Assembly (NCBI GenBank): GCA_902497215.1
Contig: CABVEH010000034.1
Span: 1 to 9,317, forward strand
DNA: 9,317 nt
Direction of reading: 5' to 3'
Origin: an uncultured Eggerthellaceae bacterium
GTDB taxonomy: Bacteria; Actinomycetota; Coriobacteriia; Coriobacteriales; Eggerthellaceae
In this document: positions 1-5,796 of the stretch, in pieces
Numbering within the stretch: the first letter of the stretch is position 1
Layout of the letters: every line of letters starts with the position of its first letter
The notes under the pieces: generated by a model
The model's input: the letters and a program-made list of their open reading frames with translations, nothing else
Databases searched by the model: none
What the model was told of the DNA's origin: nothing
Made by a program: the position numbers and the translations under genes

Positions 1-307
1 CCCGGCACGCGACCACGAAGGCCCCGGGAAATACCTTGCGCACCTCGGCCAGCTGCTTGCGGCTGAGGTGAGGCGCCTTGCCCTTGCCGCCTCCCTTGCG
101 CTCGCCTTCGCTCTGCAGCTTCTGCGCAGCCCTGACCGCCTCTATCTTCGCGATCATCTGCCGGGTCTCGGGCGTTATGGCGTCGTCCTCCGCGGCATTG
201 CGCAGGCGCTTGCCGCGCCCCAGCCACGCCCAGAACATGCCGATCGCCCAGACGACCAGCAGTATGACCAGGATCGTCAGCACGAGGCTGACTATGGAAA
301 GAAGCAT
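1..307 (-). CDS. Small membrane-anchored protein, C-terminus cut by window edge
   Basis: This reading frame starts at ATG 307 and is still open at base 1, giving 102 visible codons, so it is partial. The first ~30 residues form one strongly hydrophobic segment (about residues 3-30, ending FWAWLG), read as a membrane anchor. A basic and charged cytoplasmic tail follows (GRGKRLRN, then a helical stretch with many E, R, K and Q), with a GGGKGK linker near residue 73. A GGGAGG Shine-Dalgarno lies just upstream of the ATG and supports the start. No enzymatic motif is visible and I do not recognise the family. It is divergent from the membrane protein at 481. The complementary plus-strand frames are less plausible because they have no Shine-Dalgarno and are rich in R, P and S. 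Confidence 0.65.
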   Translation of the reverse strand, partial: MLLSIVSLVLTILVILLVVWAIGMFWAWLGRGKRLRNAAEDDAITPETRQMIAKIEAVRAAQKLQSEGERKGGGKGKAPHLSRKQLAEVRKVFPGAFVVACR

Positions 308-338
308 GCGGCCTCCCGTCGGTGGCTCTCGATAGTCG

Positions 339-358
339 ATGGCTTTCGAAAAAGCCAT
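339..358. promoter_or_regulatory. Perfect 8-bp inverted repeat upstream of the left-edge gene
   Basis: ATGGCTTT and AAAGCCAT are separated by the four bases CGAA. The dyad overlaps a -10-like TAGAAT read on the minus strand (357-362), so it could be an operator or a 5' leader hairpin for the minus-strand gene starting at 307. No convincing -35 was found and there is no T-tract, so it is not a typical terminator. Confidence 0.35.
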
Positions 359-480
359 TCTAGCCTATGCCGACGAGAAAGCCGGTGCGGCCGTTCAGGC
401 AATGACGGCTGCCTCGCGGAAGCAGGCGCAAGGGTGTATCATTGGCGAAACCGCACACGTCGCGACACGGAAGGAGCCCC

Positions 481-936
481 ATGTTCAGGGTGAAGGCCAA
501 GTACCTCTTGCTCATAGCCGCCGCAGTCTGGTTCCTGGCGGGGTTCAACGTCGCGCGCCTGGGCGTCATCGCGTGCGCCGAAGGCGATGCGCAGCCATGG
601 CTTCTTGCGGTGGGAATACCCGTCGTGTTCGTCGTGTTCCACATGATGTTCAGCAAGCTGGTCGGCAAGCACGCGGACCGAATCAGGGGCTACGGCGAAG
701 AGCATATGCACGTGCTGCGGTTCTTCGACGTGAAGGGCTACATCATGATGGCCATCATGATGGGAGGCGGCATCGCGCTCCGCGAGTTCGGCATCGTCCC
801 CGGCTGGTTCGTCGCATTCTTCTACACCGGGCTGGGGGTGGCGCTCGCCCTCGCTGGCGTGGGGTTCCTGGTGCATTACCTGCGCCGCGGCGGCGAGATC
901 GTCTGCCCTGTCACGAAGAAGGCGCGCCTGGCCTGA
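481..936 (+). CDS. Four-helix integral membrane protein, unknown function
   Basis: This is a 151-residue protein. Predicted membrane segments lie at about residues 8-31, 41-60, 85-104 and 107-134, with short charged loops (KHADRIRGYGEEH at about 63-75) and a basic C-terminal tail. No catalytic motif is visible and I cannot name the family. The frame is open upstream to an ATG at 442, but GGAAGGAG ends four bases before the ATG at 481, so 481 was chosen. The gene stands alone, divergent from the left-edge gene and convergent with the ATPase gene ending at 1005. The Met/His-rich stretch around residues 54-56 and 75-96 might suggest metal contact, but that is only a guess. Confidence 0.7.
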   Translation: MFRVKAKYLLLIAAAVWFLAGFNVARLGVIACAEGDAQPWLLAVGIPVVFVVFHMMFSKLVGKHADRIRGYGEEHMHVLRFFDVKGYIMMAIMMGGGIALREFGIVPGWFVAFFYTGLGVALALAGVGFLVHYLRRGGEIVCPVTKKARLA

Positions 937-950
937 CGGCATCATTTTCA

Positions 951-967
951 GCCTGCCTGATGCAGGC
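951..967. terminator. Hairpin between convergent genes, possible weak terminator
   Basis: GCCTGC and GCAGGC form a perfect 6-bp stem around CTGAT in the 68-bp gap between two convergent genes. Neither strand has a clear U-tract after the stem, so termination is inferred from position more than from sequence. Confidence 0.3.
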
Positions 968-1004
968 CCTTCGGAACGTTATCCCATAAGGCTCGGGCGC
1001 ATGA

Positions 1005-2354
1005 CTAATCGGGAAGCATCCAGCGCCATGCTGGCACCTGGCTCACTGTGCGCCCGTCACCCTCGTAGAATGCAGGTTCGCCCTCGGCAACTATGAGCAC
1101 GGCTTCCTCAGCATCATGCTCGGCCATGGCCTCCCAAAGAGCCCGCAGCTCGCGCTCGAACGTTTTGGCGTCGTTAACGTCGGCGCAGACTTGGTAAAGG
1201 GCGAGATGGTTCCCGAATAGGGCGTCACCCACCGCGAAGTCGACTTCGTAGCCATGCTCCTTCGTGCGCAGCGACGTTATGGCCTCGTTGCGGTCGCCGG
1301 CGTTGCGGCGCCTGAGCTCCAAGTACACGGCGTCTTCGAGCCGCTGGCCGAAGTCGTTCGTGTAGGCCTTGCTGTTCGCCGCGGCAAAGCCAGGGTCGAT
1401 CGCGTACGCTTTCGGGATCGAATTCGTCGAATCGGAAAGATGGTACGACCTCTCCTTCACGACGAAGGCGAGGTAGGCCTGCTCGAAGTATTCCAACATG
1501 TTGGACAAGGACTCACGACTCGTCGCGACCCCTACCGACCTGAGTTCGTTTTCGGTCTTGCGAAGGGACAGCTGCCTGGCGTTCGACCCGAGCAGCTTCT
1601 GCACGAACAAGCTGGCCACGCGCGGCTTCGCCAGGGAATGCCTCTCGACCACGTCGCGTGAAACCACCTGCCGCGCATAGGACTGCAGAAGCGGAACGCG
1701 CTCCTGGTCGGGAAGGCTCTGGGCCGCGGGGAAGCCGCCGACTTTCAGGTAGCCATGCAGGGCTTTCTGCAGCGCAAGCCGCTCCGGTTCCGTGAATGCG
1801 GGCTTGTCTCGAACGGGAAGGTCAATCCCGTTGAAGGCTATGCTCTCCGCGAAGGACAGCGGAAGCAACTCGAAGTCGATGGCGCGCCCGCGAAAGGCTG
1901 TCGTTATCTCGCTTGACAGCATCTTCGACGAAGAGCCTGTCGCATAAATGGTCACGCGTCGGCTGTCTACGATGCGCCGGAGCCACTTTCCCCAGTCCTG
2001 CATCTCCTGCAGCTCGTCGAAGAAAAGGAACATGCCGTCGTCGGACGCGCCAGGATTGATCGTCTCGAAGGCCTCTAGAACCTCGTCGCCAACATCGGGC
2101 GTCACGGGCGACAGCCTGTCGTCTTCGAAGTTGAAGTAGCATATACGGCTCCACGGCACGCCACTGTCGTGCACCCTTTTCATTTCCTGGAACAGGCGGT
2201 AGCTTTTCCCGCTGCGACGCATGCCCGTGACGACCTTCACCAGGTTCCCGGCCTTGGGGGGAAGGATGTCACCCAGACCGAGACTGCGCGGGACGATAGG
2301 CTCGTAGATGGAGATATCGAACGCATTGATGGTATTCAATACTATTGGGTTCAT
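1005..2354 (-). CDS. AAA-type ATPase with DUF4143-like C-terminal domain
   Basis: This is a 449-residue protein of the AAA_14/DUF4143 family, which has poorly known cellular roles and is common in gut anaerobes, often in accessory regions. Walker A is GMRRSGKS (residues 44-51). Walker B is MFLFFDE (108-114). A sensor-like YATGSSS lies at 137-143, and FRGR at 154-157 may supply an arginine finger. The middle region (about 195-300) is probably helical or winged-helix. The C-terminal part carries E340, then E370 and D372 (YEVDF) and a Q388 region, a pattern like the degenerate PD-(D/E)XK fold described for DUF4143. The frame is open to an ATG at 2438, but AGGAAGGGG (2359-2367) sits correctly before the ATG at 2354, so the shorter start was chosen. 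It has its own elaborate upstream region with repeated dyads. The length is full for the family and no lesion is seen. Confidence 0.85.
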   Translation of the reverse strand: MNPIVLNTINAFDISIYEPIVPRSLGLGDILPPKAGNLVKVVTGMRRSGKSYRLFQEMKRVHDSGVPWSRICYFNFEDDRLSPVTPDVGDEVLEAFETINPGASDDGMFLFFDELQEMQDWGKWLRRIVDSRRVTIYATGSSSKMLSSEITTAFRGRAIDFELLPLSFAESIAFNGIDLPVRDKPAFTEPERLALQKALHGYLKVGGFPAAQSLPDQERVPLLQSYARQVVSRDVVERHSLAKPRVASLFVQKLLGSNARQLSLRKTENELRSVGVATSRESLSNMLEYFEQAYLAFVVKERSYHLSDSTNSIPKAYAIDPGFAAANSKAYTNDFGQRLEDAVYLELRRRNAGDRNEAITSLRTKEHGYEVDFAVGDALFGNHLALYQVCADVNDAKTFERELRALWEAMAEHDAEEAVLIVAEGEPAFYEGDGRTVSQVPAWRWMLPD

Positions 2355-2433
2355 GTCGCCCCTTCCTGCGAGGCTTTTGGCTTCTCGATGCGACAAGTCG
2401 CCTGCTAAAGAAGCAACATGTCGCTCCATATAT

Positions 2434-2467
2434 GGCAAAATAACTTTGCCACTTTATAAAAAAGTGG
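2434..2467. promoter_or_regulatory. Two overlapping dyads upstream of the ATPase gene
   Basis: GGCAAA (2434-2439) pairs with TTTGCC (2445-2450) across five bases. CCACTTT (2449-2455) pairs with AAAGTGG (2461-2467) across five bases, so the dyads share CC. They lie 80-113 bp upstream of the chosen ATPase start, in AT-rich DNA where a minus-strand promoter is expected (TATATG-like -10 at about 2428-2433). They are read as operator-type sites, although mRNA leader hairpins are also possible. Confidence 0.45.
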
Positions 2468-2493
2468 TCAAGCTGTTTTTCCACTACATGATC

Positions 2494-2557
2494 AAGGACG
2501 TAAAAGTGCGCAAATTCACACTTTTAAGGACGTAAAAGTGCGATAAGTCACACTTTT
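2494..2557. repeat. Two tandem 32-bp units, each containing an AAAAGTG dyad
   Basis: Units 2494-2525 and 2526-2557 are adjacent and identical at 29 of 32 positions, differing only in the spacer. Each begins AAGGACGT and contains AAAAGTG, ten bases, then CACTTTT (2502-2525 and 2534-2557). A fragment AGGACG begins a third unit at 2559. The array lies upstream of the ATPase gene and belongs with the AAAGTGG/CCACTTT dyad nearer the gene. Tandem palindromes of about three helical turns per unit suggest cooperative binding of a dimeric regulator. The regulator is unknown. Confidence 0.7.
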
Positions 2558-2633
2558 CAGGACGAAAGCTCATCAGACAGTTGAGCGATTTGAAGCAGAA
2601 CAGCCTTCGATGCGCAGAATCAATCCAGACGAA

Positions 2634-3215
2634 TCACACGGCCAGTCGGTCGGCCAGCAGCTGCGACTGGGTGCGCAACGCAAGCTCCTCGGCTGCAGAC
2701 AGCGTCAGCACGTCGGTGGTGTAGTCCTGGCGGTCAAGCGCCACCTGAACATGCATGGTCTCGACGAGGTCGGTCTTGAGGAAGGCGAGCGTCTCCTCCA
2801 GGCATGCGGAGCAATAGCGCGCCTTCGCGCCGCCCCCTGCACAGCTGAACAACGTAAGCCGCCCCTTCATGGCTGTGTCTTCGGAACCAGGCTCAAGCGG
2901 CCGCGACAGCCAGTCGAGCAGGTTCTTCAGCACTCCAGGGATTCCGTGGTTGTATTCCGGCGAGAAGAACCAGACGGCGTCGGACGCCATCACGTCGGCG
3001 CGAACCCGCGTCACGGCGGCAGGCGTGGGGAACTCGATGTCCTGGTTCATGTAGGGCAGGTCGGCGTAGTCCAGCCAGCGAGTGCGCAGACCGGCGTCCT
3101 TCTCGCCAAGCATGGCCGCTGCACGCTCCCCCACTTGTCTGTTGAGCGACCGCTTGCGCAGCGACCCGCACACCAGCAGCACGTTCTTCACGTCCGTTGC
3201 ATCCGTCGCATTCAT
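2634..3215 (-). CDS. NADPH-dependent FMN reductase-family flavoprotein
   Basis: This is a 193-residue cytosolic protein with a flavodoxin-like fold, of the NADPH-dependent FMN reductase (quinone/azo/chromate reductase-like) family. These proteins bind FMN and transfer electrons from NAD(P)H to flavin, quinone or other acceptors. The phosphate-binding loop is GSLRKRSLN (residues 17-25), after the hydrophobic strand NVLLVC. The signature PEYNHGIPGVLKN (86-98) is followed by LLDWLSRP. A third region, SCAGGGAKARYCSAC (124-138), sits where the family usually has a glycine-rich flavin contact, and here it carries three cysteines. The start at 3215 has an AGAGG Shine-Dalgarno nine bases upstream, and the overlapping ATG at 3211 is out of frame. 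The gene is monocistronic and divergent from vapB. The substrate cannot be told from sequence. Confidence 0.9.
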   Translation of the reverse strand: MNATDATDVKNVLLVCGSLRKRSLNRQVGERAAAMLGEKDAGLRTRWLDYADLPYMNQDIEFPTPAAVTRVRADVMASDAVWFFSPEYNHGIPGVLKNLLDWLSRPLEPGSEDTAMKGRLTLFSCAGGGAKARYCSACLEETLAFLKTDLVETMHVQVALDRQDYTTDVLTLSAAEELALRTQSQLLADRLAV

Positions 3216-3364
3216 TGGCCAACCTCTTCTTCTCGATCGATTCCTTCCCGGTATCCAGCGTAGAGGAGACCGCCTGTATCTACCTTGCTTGAGCGGATGT
3301 TATTGACGGCACGTTACCCTCATGGAATGCATAAAGGGGGGCGGCCTTCGTCTAGCATACAGAA

Positions 3365-3383
3365 TATACTTGTGTTATACTTG
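3365..3383 (+). promoter_or_regulatory. vapBC promoter: extended -10 and repeated TATACTTG
   Basis: TATACTTG occurs at 3365-3372 and 3376-3383, eleven bases apart, about one helical turn. The second copy forms an extended -10 (TG at 3373-3374, one base, then TATACT at 3376-3381). The -35 region is weak, as expected for an extended -10 promoter. The upstream copy may be a half-site for autoregulation by the antitoxin. A perfect AAGGAGGT (3396-3403) follows, five bases before the ATG. Confidence 0.55.
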
Positions 3384-3408
3384 CATAATTCTACGAAGGA
3401 GGTAGCTC

Positions 3409-3648
3409 ATGGCACAATTGTCGCTTTACATGGATGACGCCTCTATGGAAGAGCTGCGCTCCGACGCCGAAGCAGCCGGAAAGTCCATCTCGTCATACGC
3501 GCGCGAAGTGCTTGAGCAGCGCAATGAACGTGGGCGTGGCTGGGTGAACGGATGGCCTCCGGGGTACTTCGAGAACCTGAAGCCGTTGAGCTTCGAAAGG
3601 CCTGCCGATCCTCCGCCCGAGCCAGTCGAACCCCTCAACACGCTTTAG
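3409..3648 (+). CDS. Antitoxin of VapBC-type module, ribbon-helix-helix fold
   Basis: This is a 79-residue protein. The N-terminal strand (AQLSLYMDD, residues 2-10) and two helices (about 11-25 and 27-39, with SISSYAREVLEQR) match the ribbon-helix-helix pattern of antitoxins that bind DNA as dimers. The C-terminal half is proline-rich (PADPPPEP) with tryptophan and aromatic residues (WVNGWPPGYF, about 44-53), as expected of a disordered segment that wraps the toxin. The gene is preceded by a perfect AAGGAGGT and is followed by the PIN toxin seven bases after its stop, so the pair is one transcript. Autorepression, alone or with the toxin, is the family norm and is inferred here. Its assignment as an antitoxin depends strongly on its neighbour. 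Confidence 0.8.
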   Translation: MAQLSLYMDDASMEELRSDAEAAGKSISSYAREVLEQRNERGRGWVNGWPPGYFENLKPLSFERPADPPPEPVEPLNTL

Positions 3649-3655
3649 GAACCTC

Positions 3656-4066
3656 ATGTATCTTCTTGACTCGAACATCCTCATAGATATATCGCGTCGC
3701 AAGCTGCGATATGCATATGACGCCCTCATACTTAGCGACGCAAGCCTCTTCAAGGTTCCGGCAGTCGTGAAGGCAGAGCTTCTTCTAGGCGCCGAGAAGA
3801 GCAGCCGGCCTGAGGAAGAACGCTTGAGGGTCGAATCGCTGCTGCTGCCTTTCGAAATCGTCCCGTTCGATGAGGCGTGCGCCGTGCAATATGCAAGAAT
3901 CCGCGCGCATCTTGAACGCAAGGGGAAAACCATCGGCAGCAACGACTACCTGATTGCAGCGACGGCATTGGCCCACAGCGCGGTCCTCGTGACCAACAAT
4001 GTCAACGAGTTCAAGCGCATCCCGGGGCTTTCCTTGGAATCCTGGGCCGAAATCGACTTTCCGTAA
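3656..4066 (+). CDS. vapC: VapC-type PIN-domain ribonuclease toxin
   Basis: This is a 136-residue PIN-domain protein, the usual length for VapC. Family members cut specific RNAs, often tRNA or rRNA, with a Mg2+ or Mn2+ cluster of acidic residues. Visible candidates are D5 in LLDSNILID, E41 in VKAELLLGA and D97 in GSNDYLIAA, followed by the characteristic TNNVNEFKRIPGL at 113-125. The catalytic set appears intact, so the toxin is likely active. The ATG at 3656 is preceded by TAGGAACC, in which the Shine-Dalgarno overlaps the antitoxin stop codon. This suggests translational coupling. Target RNA and biological trigger are not visible in the sequence. Confidence 0.9.
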   Translation: MYLLDSNILIDISRRKLRYAYDALILSDASLFKVPAVVKAELLLGAEKSSRPEEERLRVESLLLPFEIVPFDEACAVQYARIRAHLERKGKTIGSNDYLIAATALAHSAVLVTNNVNEFKRIPGLSLESWAEIDFP

Positions 4067-4089
4067 AACCAGCTCGCCTATTACGTCAT

Positions 4090-4118
4090 GTAGGGGCCCA
4101 GATGAACTCCGCCCCTAC
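4090..4118. repeat. Hairpin GTAGGGGC/GCCCCTAC after vapC
   Basis: A perfect 8-bp inverted repeat surrounds a 13-base loop, 24 bases after the vapC stop. No T-tract follows. It could stabilise the 3' end of the mRNA or act together with the hairpin at 4151. Confidence 0.4.
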
Positions 4119-4150
4119 GTCCACCTGGGCGAACCTCACCTGTCAATGCA

Positions 4151-4175
4151 GGGACGCAGCTTGCTGCGCCCTTTT
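4151..4175 (+). terminator. Rho-independent terminator of vapBC
   Basis: GGG, a bulged A, then CGCAG pair with CTGCG and CCC around a CTTG loop (4151-4171), and TTTT follows directly. This gives an eight-pair GC-rich stem with one bulge and a short T-tract on the plus strand. On the opposite strand the same hairpin lies about 14 bases past the permease stop but has no T-tract, so it acts there weakly if at all. Confidence 0.6.
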
Positions 4176-4184
4176 CGGCGAACG

Positions 4185-4847
4185 TCAGGCATCGTAGGAC
4201 GTGAACGTGCGCGTTGCTAAATGCATGGCAAGCAGGCTTCCCAGAACGAAGGCTACAGCGCCCAGCGCCAGGCCCGCAAGCTGCGCGCCGATCTCCCCCA
4301 TGCCTACGGTCGCGAACATGGCGCACCACGGAAGCGGAATGTATGGCAGCGCCTCCAGTGCCACAAGAACGACGGCCGCAGGCAGGCACGCGATCATGAA
4401 CGGCACGCCCACCTTCATCGGGTTGCGGTAGTACAGCGGGTAGAAGAAGGCGTTGAACACGCCGAAGATCGCCAGCCCGAACCCGACCAGGAACAGGTTC
4501 GTCGGCATTCCCACTAGGTCTTGCCCGGCAGCCACGGCGTTGATGCCCAGAGGCTCGCGCAGCAGCACGAACACGACCATGATCGCAATCATGACGGCTT
4601 CTATGGCCATCATGGCGGTTATGCGCGCCCGCACCATCTCACGACGCGACATCGGAAGCGAGAACGAGTAGCTCAAATCGCGCATCTCGCGGGCGTTCAT
4701 TCCGTTGAAGAACGCGACAAGCACCCCGTAGATGAAGATGGCCCCGTACATCCAGGTGGGGATGAGCACGAGCGCGCCCAGCAGCGCCAGCACATAGGTG
4801 GACGGATGCACCACCAGGCGGAACTCCTTCGCGAGCGCGGCCTTCAT
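4185..4847 (-). CDS. ABC-2-type transporter permease
   Basis: This is a 220-residue integral membrane protein, the membrane half of the ABC exporter whose ATPase is encoded just upstream. It resembles the ABC2_membrane_5 family. Hydrophobic segments lie at about 16-32, 34-48, 76-96, 116-139, 146-165 and 185-209. The loop DLSYSFSLPMSRREMVRARI (58-77) matches the conserved coupling region of this family (SLP, then SR followed by a basic helix). The start codon overlaps the stop of the ATPase gene (ATGA), and AAGGAGGT (4854-4861) lies inside the ATPase coding end, so translation is probably coupled. Members of this group are often linked to antibiotic or envelope stress responses, but the substrate is unknown here. 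Confidence 0.88.
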   Translation of the reverse strand: MKAALAKEFRLVVHPSTYVLALLGALVLIPTWMYGAIFIYGVLVAFFNGMNAREMRDLSYSFSLPMSRREMVRARITAMMAIEAVMIAIMVVFVLLREPLGINAVAAGQDLVGMPTNLFLVGFGLAIFGVFNAFFYPLYYRNPMKVGVPFMIACLPAAVVLVALEALPYIPLPWCAMFATVGMGEIGAQLAGLALGAVAFVLGSLLAMHLATRTFTSYDA

Positions 4848-5716
4848 CGCTGCACCTCCTTGACGGTGTGTGTCATGATGTCGTCGAGCGTCGCCGGCTC
4901 GCCGATGCCCGCAGATGCGGGCACGAGCGCCGTGTCGCCCTGTGCCGTGCGGCGAACGCCTAGCACTTCCGCGCCATAAGCGCGGGCCTCATCCAGCGAT
5001 GCGACCTCGTAGCGCGCCTTGAACTGCCCAAGCGGCCCCTGCCCGACCACGCGCCCGTCGCGAAGGTAGATTATCCTGTCGGCGCACTTGTCCAGGTCGG
5101 ACGTTATGTGCGTCGAGAACAGGACGCCCACGCCATGCTCGCGCGCCAGGCCCAGAAGGATGTCCAGCACCTCCTCGCGCGACGCAGGGTCAAGCCCGCT
5201 GGTCGGCTCGTCCAGAATCAAGAGCCTGGAGCGGGCGTTCGGCGAAATTGCAGACGGGTTTCTCACGCGCATGCCCTGCGACAGGTCCATGATGCGCTTG
5301 CCCTGGTCGAGGTCGAACAGGCGGCAATACTCCGCATAGGCCGTGGCGTCCCAGTTCGGGTAGAAGCCTTGCGTCACCTTCGCTATGGTCGAAAGACGCT
5401 TGGTGCGGTAGTAGTCGGCCTCACCCAGCCCGAAACCCGTCTGCAATTTCGCCGAACGCTCGTTGCCCACGAACGGCTTCCCGAAATACTCTATGGCTCC
5501 ACTGTCGGGATGCACGGCGCCTTCCAGGCACTTGAGCGTCGTCGACTTGCCGGCGCCGTTGCGGCCTATGAAGCCCGTGATGGTTCCGGCGTCTATATAG
5601 AACGAAACGTCCTTCAGATCGAAACCGGGATAGCGCTTCGAAAGCCCGCTCACACGCAGCAGCGTCTCCGTGCCGGAACTGGATTGAACAGGGGACGTGT
5701 TACTGTTCATTTCCAT
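4844..5716 (-). CDS. ABC transporter ATP-binding protein (YtrB/BcrA-like), atypical signature helix
   Basis: This is a 290-residue cytosolic ATPase that would power the permease at 4185-4847. Walker A is GRNGAGKST (residues 51-59), the signature LSQGM (145-149), Walker B LLILDE (165-170), the D-loop SGLD (173-176) and the switch histidine H203. FYPNWD (118-123) is typical of YtrB-like exporters. Residues 152-164 (RNPSAISPNARSR) replace the hydrophobic Ala/Leu-rich helix that normally follows the signature. Total length between signature and Walker B is normal, but two prolines are introduced, so function may be impaired or the base sequence may be wrong. The frame is open to an ATG at 5761. 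AGGAAAG (5721-5727) supports 5716, and a second ATG lies at 5710. The first residues come from an inverted-repeat arm. Confidence 0.85.
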   Translation of the reverse strand: MEMNSNTSPVQSSSGTETLLRVSGLSKRYPGFDLKDVSFYIDAGTITGFIGRNGAGKSTTLKCLEGAVHPDSGAIEYFGKPFVGNERSAKLQTGFGLGEADYYRTKRLSTIAKVTQGFYPNWDATAYAEYCRLFDLDQGKRIMDLSQGMRVRNPSAISPNARSRLLILDEPTSGLDPASREEVLDILLGLAREHGVGVLFSTHITSDLDKCADRIIYLRDGRVVGQGPLGQFKARYEVASLDEARAYGAEVLGVRRTAQGDTALVPASAGIGEPATLDDIMTHTVKEVQR

Positions 5717-5777
5717 TTCGCTTTCCTGTTTCAACCCGTTTCGGAAAATGAACAGTAACACGTCCCCTGTTCAATCC
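5681..5777. repeat. Perfect 32-bp inverted repeat around the ABC ATPase start
   Basis: Arms 5681-5712 and 5746-5777 are exact reverse complements, separated by 33 bases (5713-5745). Pairing can continue with CC 5713-5714 and GG 5743-5744 if A5745 is bulged. Each arm is also internally palindromic: TGAACAG and CTGTTCA flank 11 bases at 5685-5709 and 5749-5773. This is the form of two REP-like units in opposite orientation. In the minus-strand mRNA the loop exposes AGGAAAG and the AUG at 5716, while the second AUG (5710) and following codons sit in the stem. A role in translation control, mRNA processing or partial termination between regulator and transporter is inferred. Confidence 0.9.
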
Positions 5778-5796
5778 CTTCTCCATCCCGTCTGCG

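Noticed and set aside
339..989. Plus-strand open frame of 216 codons over the four-helix membrane protein
   Set aside because: It overlaps in another frame. Its composition is extremely Arg-rich, whereas the 481-936 frame has good membrane segments and a Shine-Dalgarno.
2494..2557. Possible CRISPR array
   Set aside because: There are only two adjacent 32-bp copies with no unique spacers of repeat-like length and no cas genes. Tandem operators fit better.
2610..3263. Plus-strand open frame of 217 codons opposite the FMN reductase gene
   Set aside because: It is a shadow frame. The minus-strand product has clear flavoprotein motifs, and this one has none.
5108..5758. Plus-strand open frame of 216 codons opposite the ABC ATPase gene
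   Set aside because: It is antisense to a recognised ABC ATPase and has low-complexity Arg/Ala/His composition and no credible start signal.
5681..5777. Terminal inverted repeats of an insertion sequence
   Set aside because: Only 33 bases lie between the arms, which leaves no room for a transposase, and no target-site duplication is visible. A REP/BIME-like pair or a hairpin element is more likely.
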